A stretch of 64,000 nucleotides of DNA from Paenibacillus fonticola DSM 21315 (lineage in GTDB: Bacteria; Bacillota; Bacilli; Paenibacillales; Paenibacillaceae), in assembly GCF_000381905.1 (NCBI RefSeq), contig NZ_KB907257.1, positions 62,001 to 126,000 of the forward strand, written 5' to 3'. This document shows, one piece after another, positions 49,083-57,376 of this stretch; position 1 is the first letter of the stretch, and each line of letters opens with the position of its first letter. Under the pieces are notes generated by a model. It was not told where the DNA came from. It worked only from the letters and a program-made list of their open reading frames with translations, and did not search any database. A program made the translations under genes and the position numbers.

Positions 49083-51422
49083 ATGACAGACTACAGAAAG
49101 AGCTGGAAATTAAACGTTTTCCCTTTGCTGGTCAAATGGTTTGTTATGATGATCGTTGTAAGTATGGTGCCGTTGTTACCAGTCTTACCGTCGTTTCCGT
49201 TGTTTACACTTCCCTCCGTTTCAGCTGAATCGCAAATTACGATTGATTCACACGAAAATGGCCAGCTGGTTGATTCGGGAATCGTGACCATTTCAGGTCA
49301 TTATGTCGACGTCTTTGATCTGAAACTCATTGTAAATGGAAAAGAACAGCTCGATGCACACATGAACAATTTGAGCGGCACTGAGACAGGCACATGGTAT
49401 GCCGAGCTGGATACGAGCAAGTATCACGGTAACATCAGGCTTGTTGCCCGGGGCCTGCAGAGTGATACCAGATACGGGGTAACAACGCCGCAAAAAGTAA
49501 TTCAAGTCAACAATCCCCCTGCTTCTCCCCCTCTTGTCCGTATTGATCATCCAACTGACGGCTCCCGCGTTGAAGGTGAAATTACGGTTACTCTGTCCGT
49601 TTACGCAATAAATCCCGTTCATGCTGTAGAGATTAGACTCAACGGCGGTTCATGGAGCCCGGCAATTGCAGCTAATGAGCATTATGAATATATGTGGGAT
49701 ACAGAAACTGCTCTGAACGGCAGTTCAAGCATTGAAGCAAGAGCGATAGATGAGTATGGCAATATAGGTCGAAGTATGACGGTCTATGTCAGAAACGGGG
49801 AGATTATCCAAGAAGCTGTCACGCTGGAAAGACAGGATCGTGCCATCTGGATTTGGGAGAAGGCCGCCTATAATTTGTTCCTTAACCCCGGATCACGGAC
49901 GGCATTAAAAGCTTTTGCCGATGATACAGCCACATTTAATTCCGATCCGGTAACAACGTTCTATCTCGGTGTTTTTCCATACGAAGGCATAGATATATTA
50001 GAGGAGGAAACAGCTAAAGTCCGTGATTTCGTTACTTGGGCACACGAACAAGGTTATAAGGTCCACGCCTGTATTGCCGGAGGGACGGTTCCGCCGTATT
50101 TCGGAGCGTTGACAGCCTATCACGATCTTGCTGTCCGGGAAATGGAAAAGGTCATTAACTATAATTTATCCTCCTCCCCTGCCGAACAGTTCGATGGAGT
50201 TAACGTCGATATCGAGCCTTATATTCTTCCTGAATTCAGGCCGAATAAACCATCTGTTCAGCTGCAGTATTTGGATATTATGGAGAAGCTGGTGCAAAGG
50301 AGAAATACAGCAGGTATCCCTTTGCTGTTCGGTCCCGCTATTCCTAGATGGTTCGACAGTAATGATCCGGCGAAGGACATTACCTGGAAGGGCCAAACGA
50401 AATGGCTTTCCGAGCACATTCAGGACATAAGCGATTATATTACGATTATGGATTATCGGGATACCGCCGATGGAACCGCAGGGATTATTGCTCATGCACA
50501 GGGGGAGATCGATTATGCTAACCGGATCGGCAAGCCGAACTCGGTTATTATCGGCGTCGAGACGCTCGATATTGCAAACAGCGGTGATCCAGAGACGATA
50601 ACGTTCCGGGAGGAAGGCCGTGCTCATATGGAGAGCGAGCTGGATAAAGTGTATGCCTCATTCAACAATAATCCGGCTTTCGGAGGCATCGCCATGCACC
50701 ATTATGACTCGATCCGCTGGCTTCCATCCGCCTGGGGCCCGGGAGGTTTAAAATGGACAGTTACTCCCGAAGATGTAACACTGCCGTCGGCTGTCAGTGT
50801 ACAGCCATCCGCTAAAGCCTTTGACTACCAGAGCATCACCCTCCGTTATGGAAGGGCTTTCGACGATTCCGATATCGAAGATTATGTCATTTACCGCAGC
50901 ACCGAACCGGATTTCGAGCCTGATCTATCGAACATTGCCGGCCAATCCCGCAATTTGACCTACATCGATCGCGGGCTGCTGCCGGACACGACTTACTACT
51001 ATAAAGTTGCAGCGAAAGACATCAGCGGCAACATCGGCCCCGCTTCACACGAAGCTGCCGCCACAACTGCTCCTACGAATTTGCGCCCGATGATCATCGA
51101 CGGGATGCATATCGTCCGCGACGGCACGCGCTCGAGGGTTGCCCTGAAAGTGACCGATTATGAAACCGGGGAGCAAATTACAGCCAGAGTATTCGGACGC
51201 TTCACCTACAACGGCGGAAAATATGTTGAACTGGCCCCTGATCCGAATGGTATTTTGTTTGCTCACTCTGAAGCCTTGCCAGAAACTTCGGGTCAGGTTG
51301 GCTTCTGGCCGCAGCGCGTGCTGGCCGGCAATTATTACTGGGCTGCGGCTTATGATTCGCCCCGGACAGCCTCAGTGCAATGGCCAGAGTGTTTTTATGA
51401 TATATTGTTAAAATCCCGTTAA
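49083..51422 (+). CDS. Secreted glycosidase-like protein with Ig-like and FN3 domains (VDIEPY family), long form
   Basis: Exported protein of 779 residues. The signal peptide ends near residue 48 (SVSA). Two Ig-like domains follow (50-140, 150-236; RIDHPTDGSRVEGEITVTLS). The barrel at about 250-545 has HACIAGGTVPPYF, GVNVDIEPYILPEF (375-380) and ITIMDYRDTADGT (456-462), with candidate catalytic Asp and Glu in VDIEPY. Fibronectin III lies at 565-662, then a ~115-residue C-terminal domain. It is paralogous to the shorter gene upstream but has its own leader and AGAGGG site. Probably acts on a cell-wall or environmental polysaccharide; no characterised family could be assigned by eye. Confidence 0.78.
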   Translation: MTDYRKSWKLNVFPLLVKWFVMMIVVSMVPLLPVLPSFPLFTLPSVSAESQITIDSHENGQLVDSGIVTISGHYVDVFDLKLIVNGKEQLDAHMNNLSGTETGTWYAELDTSKYHGNIRLVARGLQSDTRYGVTTPQKVIQVNNPPASPPLVRIDHPTDGSRVEGEITVTLSVYAINPVHAVEIRLNGGSWSPAIAANEHYEYMWDTETALNGSSSIEARAIDEYGNIGRSMTVYVRNGEIIQEAVTLERQDRAIWIWEKAAYNLFLNPGSRTALKAFADDTATFNSDPVTTFYLGVFPYEGIDILEEETAKVRDFVTWAHEQGYKVHACIAGGTVPPYFGALTAYHDLAVREMEKVINYNLSSSPAEQFDGVNVDIEPYILPEFRPNKPSVQLQYLDIMEKLVQRRNTAGIPLLFGPAIPRWFDSNDPAKDITWKGQTKWLSEHIQDISDYITIMDYRDTADGTAGIIAHAQGEIDYANRIGKPNSVIIGVETLDIANSGDPETITFREEGRAHMESELDKVYASFNNNPAFGGIAMHHYDSIRWLPSAWGPGGLKWTVTPEDVTLPSAVSVQPSAKAFDYQSITLRYGRAFDDSDIEDYVIYRSTEPDFEPDLSNIAGQSRNLTYIDRGLLPDTTYYYKVAAKDISGNIGPASHEAAATTAPTNLRPMIIDGMHIVRDGTRSRVALKVTDYETGEQITARVFGRFTYNGGKYVELAPDPNGILFAHSEALPETSGQVGFWPQRVLAGNYYWAAAYDSPRTASVQWPECFYDILLKSR

Positions 51423-51430
51423 AACAAAGC

Positions 51431-51480
51431 AGCAAGCTCTGGCGGCTCTAATTACTGAATTACTGGCCAAAGGAGCTTGC
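51431..51480. terminator. Bidirectional hairpin between VDIEPY and eda genes
   Basis: GCAAGCTC / GAGCTTGC close a loop that contains an inner GGC/GCC. Minus-strand continuation is GCTTTGTTTT, plus-strand TTAGTCTTT. Confidence 0.55.
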
Positions 51481-51514
51481 TTAGTCTTTAATCTGACGAT
51501 ACAAACAGCAGCGG

Positions 51515-52165
51515 TTAGCTGTTCACGACTCCCGCCGCTGATTTTGCCGCCTGGACGAGCGCTGCAGCATTCCGCTCAATCTCATCAAACCGCCCTTCCC
51601 TCACTAAGGCCAAATTTGCAATACTCCCGCCTAGCCCTACAGCGGTAACGCCGGCGGCCAGAAATTGCTGAATATTATCAAGCCGCACGCCGCCCGTCGA
51701 TATCATCGGAATATGATCAAGGGGAGCCCGGATTTCCTGCAAATAGGCCAAACCTAACGAAGCCATTGGAAACACCTTCACAGCAGTAGCTCCAGCGTTC
51801 CAGGCCCGGACAATTTCACTAGGAGTCATTGCCCCAGGATATACATCAACGGCTTGTTCCCGGGCATAGTCGATGACAGCCTCATCTAAATTTGGCGAAA
51901 TCAAATACTGCGCCCCTGCCGCTACCGCTTCCCTTGCCCGATTCAAATCAATAACCGTCCCTGCGCCAATGCGCATACGATCACCATAACATTCACGCCA
52001 GCGGGAGATCATGGCGAGCGCGCCAGCGCTGTTCAGCGTCGCTTCTACGAACACGACTCCGGCTCGGGCCAATGCTTCCACTAAAGCATCCGCCTGATTT
52101 TCCGGGACGTTTCGTAAAATGGCGATGATTCGCTCCCGCTGCAATTGCTCAAATACGATACTCAT
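51515..52165 (-). CDS. eda: KDPG/KHG aldolase
   Basis: Class I aldolase of 216 residues cleaving 2-keto-3-deoxy-6-phosphogluconate to pyruvate and glyceraldehyde 3-phosphate. Motifs: RIIAILRNVPENQADALVEAL, VEATLNS with the catalytic Glu, RIGAGTVIDLNRAREAVAAGAQYLISPN, PGAMTPSEIVRAWNAGA, the Schiff-base Lys in AVKVFPM, and STGGVRLDNIQQFLAAG. ATG 52165 with GAGGTG is preferred to 52186. It is isolated from a KDG kinase or uronate operon, so it may serve hexuronate or gluconate breakdown from elsewhere. Confidence 0.88.
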   Translation of the reverse strand: MSIVFEQLQRERIIAILRNVPENQADALVEALARAGVVFVEATLNSAGALAMISRWRECYGDRMRIGAGTVIDLNRAREAVAAGAQYLISPNLDEAVIDYAREQAVDVYPGAMTPSEIVRAWNAGATAVKVFPMASLGLAYLQEIRAPLDHIPMISTGGVRLDNIQQFLAAGVTAVGLGGSIANLALVREGRFDEIERNAAALVQAAKSAAGVVNS

Positions 52166-52355
52166 CGATTTCACCTCTTGCTTCAAAACGTAGCATGTTC
52201 AGTGTAAGAATTCAAACCTTTATTAGAAAACCGCTGACATTTTCACCAAAATCCGTTTGAGCATAATTTGGAATAATTTATGGAAAAAGTGACTCGCGCA
52301 CTCAAGTCAGTTATAATTTAGTAGCATATCAACTATGTTATTGAGGTGATTAATT

Positions 52356-53054
52356 ATGAAGCTGACCTATTTAGGGCACTCCTCCGTTCATATCGACACT
52401 GGTGAATACAAGCTGATCATTGATCCATTTTTGACTGGCAACCCGGTGGCGACTGTCCGGGCGGAGGACATTCAAGCTGATTATGTACTGCTGACGCACG
52501 GCCATTCTGACCATATTGGGGATGCTGAAGCGATCGCCCGCAACAATCAATGCCCGATTATTGCCATTGTAGAATTAGCCGATTATTTTCAGGCTAAAGG
52601 GGTAGAAACGATCGGCATGAATCTCGGCGGTTCCCATTCTTTTCCGTTCGGAAAACTAAAATTTACGCCAGCTCTGCATAGCTCGTCCGTCCAGGTAGAC
52701 GGTACGAACGTTTATCTTGGAGTCCCTGCAGGCATTTTGCTGGAATTAAACGGCTTTACGGTGTACCATGCAGGGGATACCGCACTATTCAGTGATTTGC
52801 AGCTGGTCGGCCACCGCAGCCGGATTGACCTCGCTTTTATCCCGATCGGTGATTACTTTACGATGGGACCCGAGGACGCATTAACCGCAGCCGAGTGGAT
52901 TAATGCCAGACATGTCGTTCCGATCCACTACAATACATTTGACCTCATTCGGCAGGATGGCAACCGGTTCGCGGAAGAGCTGGGCAAGCTGGGCATAACC
53001 GGGCATGCATTGCAGCCCGGCGAAGAGCTTCACCATCATCAGCTTAGCTTATAA
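52356..53054 (+). CDS. Metallo-beta-lactamase-fold hydrolase, UPF0173 (YtkL-like)
   Basis: MBL-fold protein of 232 residues of the UPF0173 group. The dinuclear metal motif is LLTHGHSDHIGDAEAIA (HxHxDH). Further ligands are in GGSHSF, the His of ALHSSSVQV, the Asp in YHAGDTALFSDL and the His in VVPIHYNTFDLI. B. subtilis YtkL is the same length. The biological substrate of the family is unknown. TTGAGGTGATTA precedes ATG 52356. Transcribed alone. Confidence 0.9.
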   Translation: MKLTYLGHSSVHIDTGEYKLIIDPFLTGNPVATVRAEDIQADYVLLTHGHSDHIGDAEAIARNNQCPIIAIVELADYFQAKGVETIGMNLGGSHSFPFGKLKFTPALHSSSVQVDGTNVYLGVPAGILLELNGFTVYHAGDTALFSDLQLVGHRSRIDLAFIPIGDYFTMGPEDALTAAEWINARHVVPIHYNTFDLIRQDGNRFAEELGKLGITGHALQPGEELHHHQLSL

Positions 53055-53097
53055 TCACGATATTTTATCGTCGGCGCAATGTTTAAGCAATCAAGCA

Positions 53098-53134
53098 AGC
53101 CCCCGTTATGCTAAGGCAGCAAAAGGGGGCTTTA
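53098..53134. terminator. Terminator between UPF0173 and MFS genes
   Basis: AAGCCCCC / GGGGGCTT closing an ~18-nt loop, with TTTAT on the plus side. It lies against the stop codon of the convergent MFS gene. Confidence 0.7.
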
Positions 53135-53135
53135 T

Positions 53136-54362
53136 CTAATCTATTAATTCTTTTCCCTTTGTCTCGACACCTAACCAAAGTACGGCAATCACGCCAACGA
53201 TAATCGTGATGAAAAAAATCCAGAAAATCGTGCCAATCTCATATTGCCTGGCCACGAGCAGGCCAACCATATAAGGTGCGATCACGCCGCCGATACGGCC
53301 AAACGAAGCCGCCAGCCCCACCCCCGTTGACCGGACGCTAGTTGGATACAGCTCTGGAGTGTAGGCATACATAGCGCCCCAAGCCCCAAGATTGAAAAAG
53401 GACAAGCATATGCCTGCAGCGATCAGCGCCCCCTCCGTTGTAGAGATGCCGAACCATGCTGCGCTGATGGCCGTCAGCACCAAGTACAGGACGAGGACAA
53501 ACTTCCTGCCTAATTTCTCGATCAGGTAAGCAGCTGTAAAGTAGCCGGGAAGCTGGGCCAGTGTCATAATCAGGACATATTCGAAACTTTTAACGAGACT
53601 GAACCCTTTGAGTAACATGACAGATGGCAGCCATAGGAACATGCCGTAATAAGAAAATACGACGGTAAACCAAAGCACCCACAGCATTATTGTTGCGCGG
53701 CGGTGAGGCCCCGCCCATACGGATTTAAACTTCTGCCGGAACGAAACGGAGTCGCTTTTCTGCTGGGCTGCCTGCTTCTTGTATCTCGGTGGATCCTCAA
53801 TGGATCTTCTTAAATAGAGTGCATAAAAAGCAGGCAGACCACCTATAATGAAGGCCGCTTGCCAGCCGTACTTCGGAATGACAAAATAAGCGATCAGCGC
53901 AGAAGCGATCCAACCAGCGGCCCAAAAGCTTTCCAGCAGCACGACCGCTCGGCCGCGGTCCTTGGCAGCGACTGATTCGGAGACAAGCGTAGAAGCGACA
54001 GGCAGTTCCCCTCCCAGCCCAAAGCCTGCGATAAAGCGCAGGATACAGAGAACGGCATATCCAGTCGCTGCTGCCGACAACCCTGTCGCAATAGAAAATA
54101 TGAGCAGCGTCCAGAGCAAAATCGACTTCCGTCCATACCGGTCTGCCAAATAGCCCGCAGCCGCTGCTCCAAATACCATCCCGATTGAATTAATGCTTGT
54201 AAAAAAACCGGTTTGCTGAGGTGTCAGCTGCCATTTCAAACTAAGATCCGCAATAATAAACGATAGCATCCCGATATCCATCGCATCAAACATCCAGCTC
54301 AGCCCGGCGCTCATCAGCAGCTTGCGCTGCTTTGGCTGCCGGATCGTTTCCAGTAAGCTCAT
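53136..54362 (-). CDS. MFS transporter, sugar/aromatic-acid or niacin type (YceI/NiaP-like)
   Basis: Twelve-helix MFS protein of 408 residues. Family marks: WMFDAMDIGMLSFIIADLSLKW with the Asp pair in helix 1, GYLADRYGRKSILLW (motif A), GFGLGGELPVASTLVSE, and the C-terminal PELYPTSVRSTGVGLAASFGRIGG with VETKGKELID. This is the AAHS/SHS-type pattern of NiaP and YceI, which take up nicotinate or aromatic acids. The niacin alternative would predict an NrtR or NiaR site upstream, which I do not see. GGAG precedes ATG 54362; a GTG at 54371 lies within that site. Confidence 0.82.
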   Translation of the reverse strand: MSLLETIRQPKQRKLLMSAGLSWMFDAMDIGMLSFIIADLSLKWQLTPQQTGFFTSINSIGMVFGAAAAGYLADRYGRKSILLWTLLIFSIATGLSAAATGYAVLCILRFIAGFGLGGELPVASTLVSESVAAKDRGRAVVLLESFWAAGWIASALIAYFVIPKYGWQAAFIIGGLPAFYALYLRRSIEDPPRYKKQAAQQKSDSVSFRQKFKSVWAGPHRRATIMLWVLWFTVVFSYYGMFLWLPSVMLLKGFSLVKSFEYVLIMTLAQLPGYFTAAYLIEKLGRKFVLVLYLVLTAISAAWFGISTTEGALIAAGICLSFFNLGAWGAMYAYTPELYPTSVRSTGVGLAASFGRIGGVIAPYMVGLLVARQYEIGTIFWIFFITIIVGVIAVLWLGVETKGKELID

Positions 54363-54565
54363 TTTTCCCACTCCTAAGATCTATTTATTTGTTTTATGAC
54401 TTTTATGCCATTAGTCTCCTCAATTATGGAATAATGATAACAAAAAATGACTTTCATCGCTTGAAATTTCTTTATTTCAGTTGCGCATAAGCCATTTCAT
54501 GGTACTATAATGGATAAAAGTATATATTTAGCAATCATTTTTTTAAAAAGGCAGGATGATAAGCA

Positions 54566-55225
54566 ATGGGCTATAATTACAACAAAAGTTCTGCTCTCTG
54601 GTATTACATTTATCAGGACGTTACTAAAGGACCCGTGACGATTGAGCAAATGCAGAAGGATTATTACATTCACCGGGAGCTGCACCCCGGCACCATGGTA
54701 TGGACAGAGGGATTCCCGGATTGGCGGCCCCTGTCTTCAAGTGAGCTGATCCACCATATTATGTTTCCGGCGCCTTCGTCATCCGCGCAATCCGTTCCGT
54801 TCGCGCCGCCCTACATGCGCCGCCCAGTTCAAACGCCTAAAGGCAACGTAAATAATGTTTATATTTGGGTTATCGTCGGAGTTACCGCGTTGATGGGGCT
54901 TATCGGATTGTTGATTTCGGGCTTTGGCTATCCGTATTCTTACATAAGTATGGCAATGATGATGACAATATTGGGAAAATCTTTCTTGTTGGCCATCGTG
55001 CACCTAGCATTGAATATTCTGTTCTGTTCTTTGGACCGAAACGAAGTGAGAAGAGCAGGATACCAGCCTCCTTCGCTCTGGTGGGTTTTAATTATGCCTG
55101 TTTATTTGTTTATTAGAGCATATAGAACAGGACAGTTTCCGCTTTATGCCATTCTTTATCTCGTTATAAATTTTGGTTTGTATTTTATCTCCAGCTTTAT
55201 TTATACAATTTCAGAGTTTATTTAA
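54566..55225 (+). CDS. GYF_2/DUF4339-domain membrane protein
   Basis: Protein of 219 residues. The N-terminal GYF_2 domain (10-65) reads WYYIYQDVTKGPVTIEQMQKDY, HPGTMVWTEGFPDWRPLSSS, with the conserved GP and W residues. A Pro/Ser linker is followed by four transmembrane helices (VYIWVIVGVTALMGLIGLLIS to YLVINFGLYFISSFIYTISEF). Such proteins are thought to sense or scaffold peptides at the membrane; no function is established. GGCAGGATGATAAGCA precedes ATG 54566. It ends at a perfect 15-bp terminator. Confidence 0.8.
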   Translation: MGYNYNKSSALWYYIYQDVTKGPVTIEQMQKDYYIHRELHPGTMVWTEGFPDWRPLSSSELIHHIMFPAPSSSAQSVPFAPPYMRRPVQTPKGNVNNVYIWVIVGVTALMGLIGLLISGFGYPYSYISMAMMMTILGKSFLLAIVHLALNILFCSLDRNEVRRAGYQPPSLWWVLIMPVYLFIRAYRTGQFPLYAILYLVINFGLYFISSFIYTISEFI

Positions 55226-55241
55226 GTTATAGATGGATGGT

Positions 55242-55300
55242 ATAAATAGAGCTGTTCCTCTTAGCAGTGTAATCTGCTCTTCCGGAACAGCTCTATTTAT
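55242..55300. terminator. Bidirectional terminator with perfect stem
   Basis: ATAAATAGAGCTGTTCC pairs fully with GGAACAGCTCTATTTAT around a loop containing AGCAG/CTGCT. It lies between the convergent GYF_2 and GNAT genes. Confidence 0.88.
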
Positions 55301-55318
55301 GGCGCGAAATGCCCTCGT

Positions 55319-55813
55319 TTAAATAACACGCTCTTTATATTGCAAATGATAAATATGCTGCGGACCGATCGGGCCGTCGATCAGCCTGCCTTTATCCTCG
55401 AAGCCCGCTGCCAAATATACGGCCTGGGCTGCTTTATTGCGTTTATTTACAGCCAATACGACTTCATTCCGCCCGGGGAAGTGGGATTTCATAAAATTGG
55501 GAAGCTGAAGCATCGCCGTTTTGGCAATCCCTTGCCCTTGATATCGGAAATCGATGGAGAAGGAACGGAGCAGCATCGCATGGGGATTTGCGGTAAATTC
55601 CCCGATATCCGGCCCTTCATGCAGGATAAAAAAGCCCGCAGCGCTTTCCTCATATGTAATTACCACCGGGTACTGATGCTCATCCTGAATGGCTATGGGA
55701 AGTACGTCCTTCGGCAAAGCGCTGAACAGAACCTGTTCCTCCGGAAGTTCGAAGCGCTCCAATGACTCTTTGTCACCCGGCAAATACAAACGCAAACTCA
55801 CTTTATTGTTCAT
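55319..55813 (-). CDS. GNAT-family N-acetyltransferase
   Basis: GNAT protein of 164 residues. The acetyl-CoA P-loop reads DFRYQGQGIAKTAMLQLPNF (Q-x-x-G-x-G/A), with VNKRNKAAQAVYLAAGFEDKGRL as motif B and a C-terminal HIYHLQY strand. N-terminal residues (VSLRLYLPGDKESLERFELPEEQVLFSALP) recall YjcK/YkkB-like acetyltransferases. It is 12 bp downstream of a second GNAT gene and cotranscribed with it. The acceptor substrate is unknown. Confidence 0.82.
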   Translation of the reverse strand: MNNKVSLRLYLPGDKESLERFELPEEQVLFSALPKDVLPIAIQDEHQYPVVITYEESAAGFFILHEGPDIGEFTANPHAMLLRSFSIDFRYQGQGIAKTAMLQLPNFMKSHFPGRNEVVLAVNKRNKAAQAVYLAAGFEDKGRLIDGPIGPQHIYHLQYKERVI

Positions 55814-55825
55814 GGAATCAGGCGC

Positions 55826-56431
55826 TTAATCGGCCTCTACCCTCCTCCCCAGTATGACAAGGTCTCTCTCCGTTCCATCCAGGTTGGCTACCCGCGGCAA
55901 CAGCCCCCACTGCTCGAAGCCGTGCTTGCGCAGCAGCGCCATGCTTCCGGCGTTATGGGCGAACACGAACCCCAACAGCGTCTTTACTTCGATTTCTGGA
56001 CAAGCTGCAATCGCCTTCCCGATCAACAAGCTGCCGATGCCCTGGCCGCGGAACGTTGAGGAAATGTAAATGCTTATTTCCGCTGTCCCGTCGTAAGCAG
56101 GGCGCCCATAAAAGGACTGAAAGCTGAGCCAGGCGATCACCCGGTTGCCGTGTTCCCCCGCAGAGCTTGTCCCGCCGATTACCCCAGTCCCGATTGCCTC
56201 AGTGCCAATTGCCGCAGCACCGATTTGCCCCGCGCCACTTTCCCCAGGCCTCACTACCCACAGTGGCCTCCGATCCAGCGTATGCTCCGCGAACCACTTC
56301 AGCCGGCTTTCTACAGTCACCGGCTTCAGGTCAGCCGTAACCATTCTGCTCTCGATCGTCTCGTTATAGATGTCCACGATCTCTTGTAAATCGTTAATTG
56401 CTGCATGCTCGATACGATATGTTGTCAACAT
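55826..56431 (-). CDS. GNAT acetyltransferase, phosphinothricin-acetyltransferase-like, with repeat insert
   Basis: GNAT of 201 residues close to PAT/YwnH enzymes: [27 protein letters not shown] at the N-terminus, [41 protein letters not shown] (acetyl-CoA loop), and [29 protein letters not shown]. YwnH-like proteins are about 165 long; the excess comes from residues 63-96, a Gly/Ala/Ile-rich insert of pentapeptide repeats between strands 2 and 3. The insert lies at the usual loop of the fold and need not abolish activity. It acetylates a small amine such as phosphinothricin or methionine sulfoximine in homologues. Confidence 0.82.
   Translation of the reverse strand: MLTTYRIEHAAINDLQEIVDIYNETIESRMVTADLKPVTVESRLKWFAEHTLDRRPLWVVRPGESGAGQIGAAAIGTEAIGTGVIGGTSSAGEHGNRVIAWLSFQSFYGRPAYDGTAEISIYISSTFRGQGIGSLLIGKAIAACPEIEVKTLLGFVFAHNAGSMALLRKHGFEQWGLLPRVANLDGTERDLVILGRRVEAD
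56144..56245 (-). repeat. 15-bp degenerate tandem repeat inside the PAT-like gene
   Basis: It encodes [20 protein letters not shown] and flanking GESGA/TSSAG pentads. The DNA unit is about GGCAMTGAGGCAATC with a 15-bp period, the same period as the array in fadE. Confidence 0.7.
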
Positions 56432-56501
56432 GATGATTGCTCCTAACCGCTTTAGGTACTAATTTAAACTAAGATAGCAAACAGACGCAGAAATAGCTAG
56501 A

Positions 56502-56529
56502 GAAAAAGCTAGCCTCGAAGGCTAGCTTT
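56502..56529 (-). terminator. Terminator overlapping the DinB stop codon
   Basis: Minus strand AAAGCTAGCCT-TCG-AGGCTAGCTTT followed by TTCTC; perfect 11-bp stem with a UUCG-like tight loop. The TAG of the DinB gene (56524-56522) lies in its first arm. Confidence 0.85.
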
Positions 56530-56992
56530 GGATCAACTTTTTATATATCTTAATAACGCTAAAATGCATCCCCTCATGATAAAGGCAGAAATTCAAAAAT
56601 CCCTCGATCGTGTCCAGCGTAAAGCCCGACGACGTCGTATACGGCTTACTAACGCGTTCGTCCAGTTTTCCTGTTAAAATCGAAGCAATCTGCTTCGGCT
56701 GCTGCTCCAGAACCTCAGCAATTTCAGCAAACTTTGGCACGTCTTCCGTCCAGTTTTCCGGAGAGGTCCCGTTACCAAAAAATTTCCTATATTCAGCTGG
56801 AATTAGCGAAGGACGTCCGTTTAGCTGAAATGCAAATACGTCCTGTACAAGGGCGATATGCCCAAGATTCCAGCGAATATTGTTGCGGAACGCTGCAGGT
56901 ATAATATCGGCCTGTTCCTCCGATAAATCCTGAACTATTTTTAATGTCTGACTACGAATGAATTCCAATTGACTAAAAATAATCTCTCCCAT
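56522..56992 (-). CDS. DinB-family protein
   Basis: DinB/YfiT-type four-helix bundle of 156 residues with three candidate metal histidines: RWNLGHIALVQD, and two in LYHEGMHFSVIKIY. Members are metal-dependent enzymes, for example thiol transferases using bacillithiol, or proteins of unknown role induced by DNA damage. It follows an ABM-domain gene by 45 bp on the same strand. No SOS box is evident. The reaction is not predictable. Confidence 0.82.
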   Translation of the reverse strand: MGEIIFSQLEFIRSQTLKIVQDLSEEQADIIPAAFRNNIRWNLGHIALVQDVFAFQLNGRPSLIPAEYRKFFGNGTSPENWTEDVPKFAEIAEVLEQQPKQIASILTGKLDERVSKPYTTSSGFTLDTIEGFLNFCLYHEGMHFSVIKIYKKLIQS

Positions 56993-57037
56993 GCTTTTAC
57001 CTCCCCTTGACTTATCGAAATGCTGCCTAATTAATGA

Positions 57038-57340
57038 TCAATCGATATGCTGCCTTATCTTAACATAGTGCTGGACAACGGGAAACGGGTCGTAAAAATG
57101 ATGAAGCAGCGCTTTCCACTCTCGATACTGCTCCGATTTCCTGAATCCAACCTCATGATCGGTAATCGACCGCCATTTGACGAGAAGTATGTACTTATTA
57201 GCCTCTTCTACGCATTTATGCAGCTCATGGTCGATATACCCTGGCATGCCCGATATGATTTTGGACGCTTGCCGAAAACTGCTCTCAAAGTCATTGATCG
57301 TCCCCGGCTTAACATGCAGTTCAGCTACTTCAAGGATCAT
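57038..57340 (-). CDS. Antibiotic-biosynthesis-monooxygenase (ABM) domain protein
   Basis: ABM-fold protein of 100 residues: [60 protein letters not shown]. The dimeric alpha-beta barrel acts on quinols, heme or aromatic compounds in relatives (YgiN, IsdG, HmoB). The heme-ligand pattern of IsdG is not clear, so a YgiN-like quinol role is more likely. ATG 57340 follows GGGAGGGGG; the frame from 57370 starts upstream of it. It is 36 bp downstream of a flavoprotein reductase gene, suggesting a joint redox function. Confidence 0.8.
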   Translation of the reverse strand: MILEVAELHVKPGTINDFESSFRQASKIISGMPGYIDHELHKCVEEANKYILLVKWRSITDHEVGFRKSEQYREWKALLHHFYDPFPVVQHYVKIRQHID

Positions 57341-57376
57341 TCTTTCCCCCTCCCAGCTTGAAAAAAGCATAAATTG

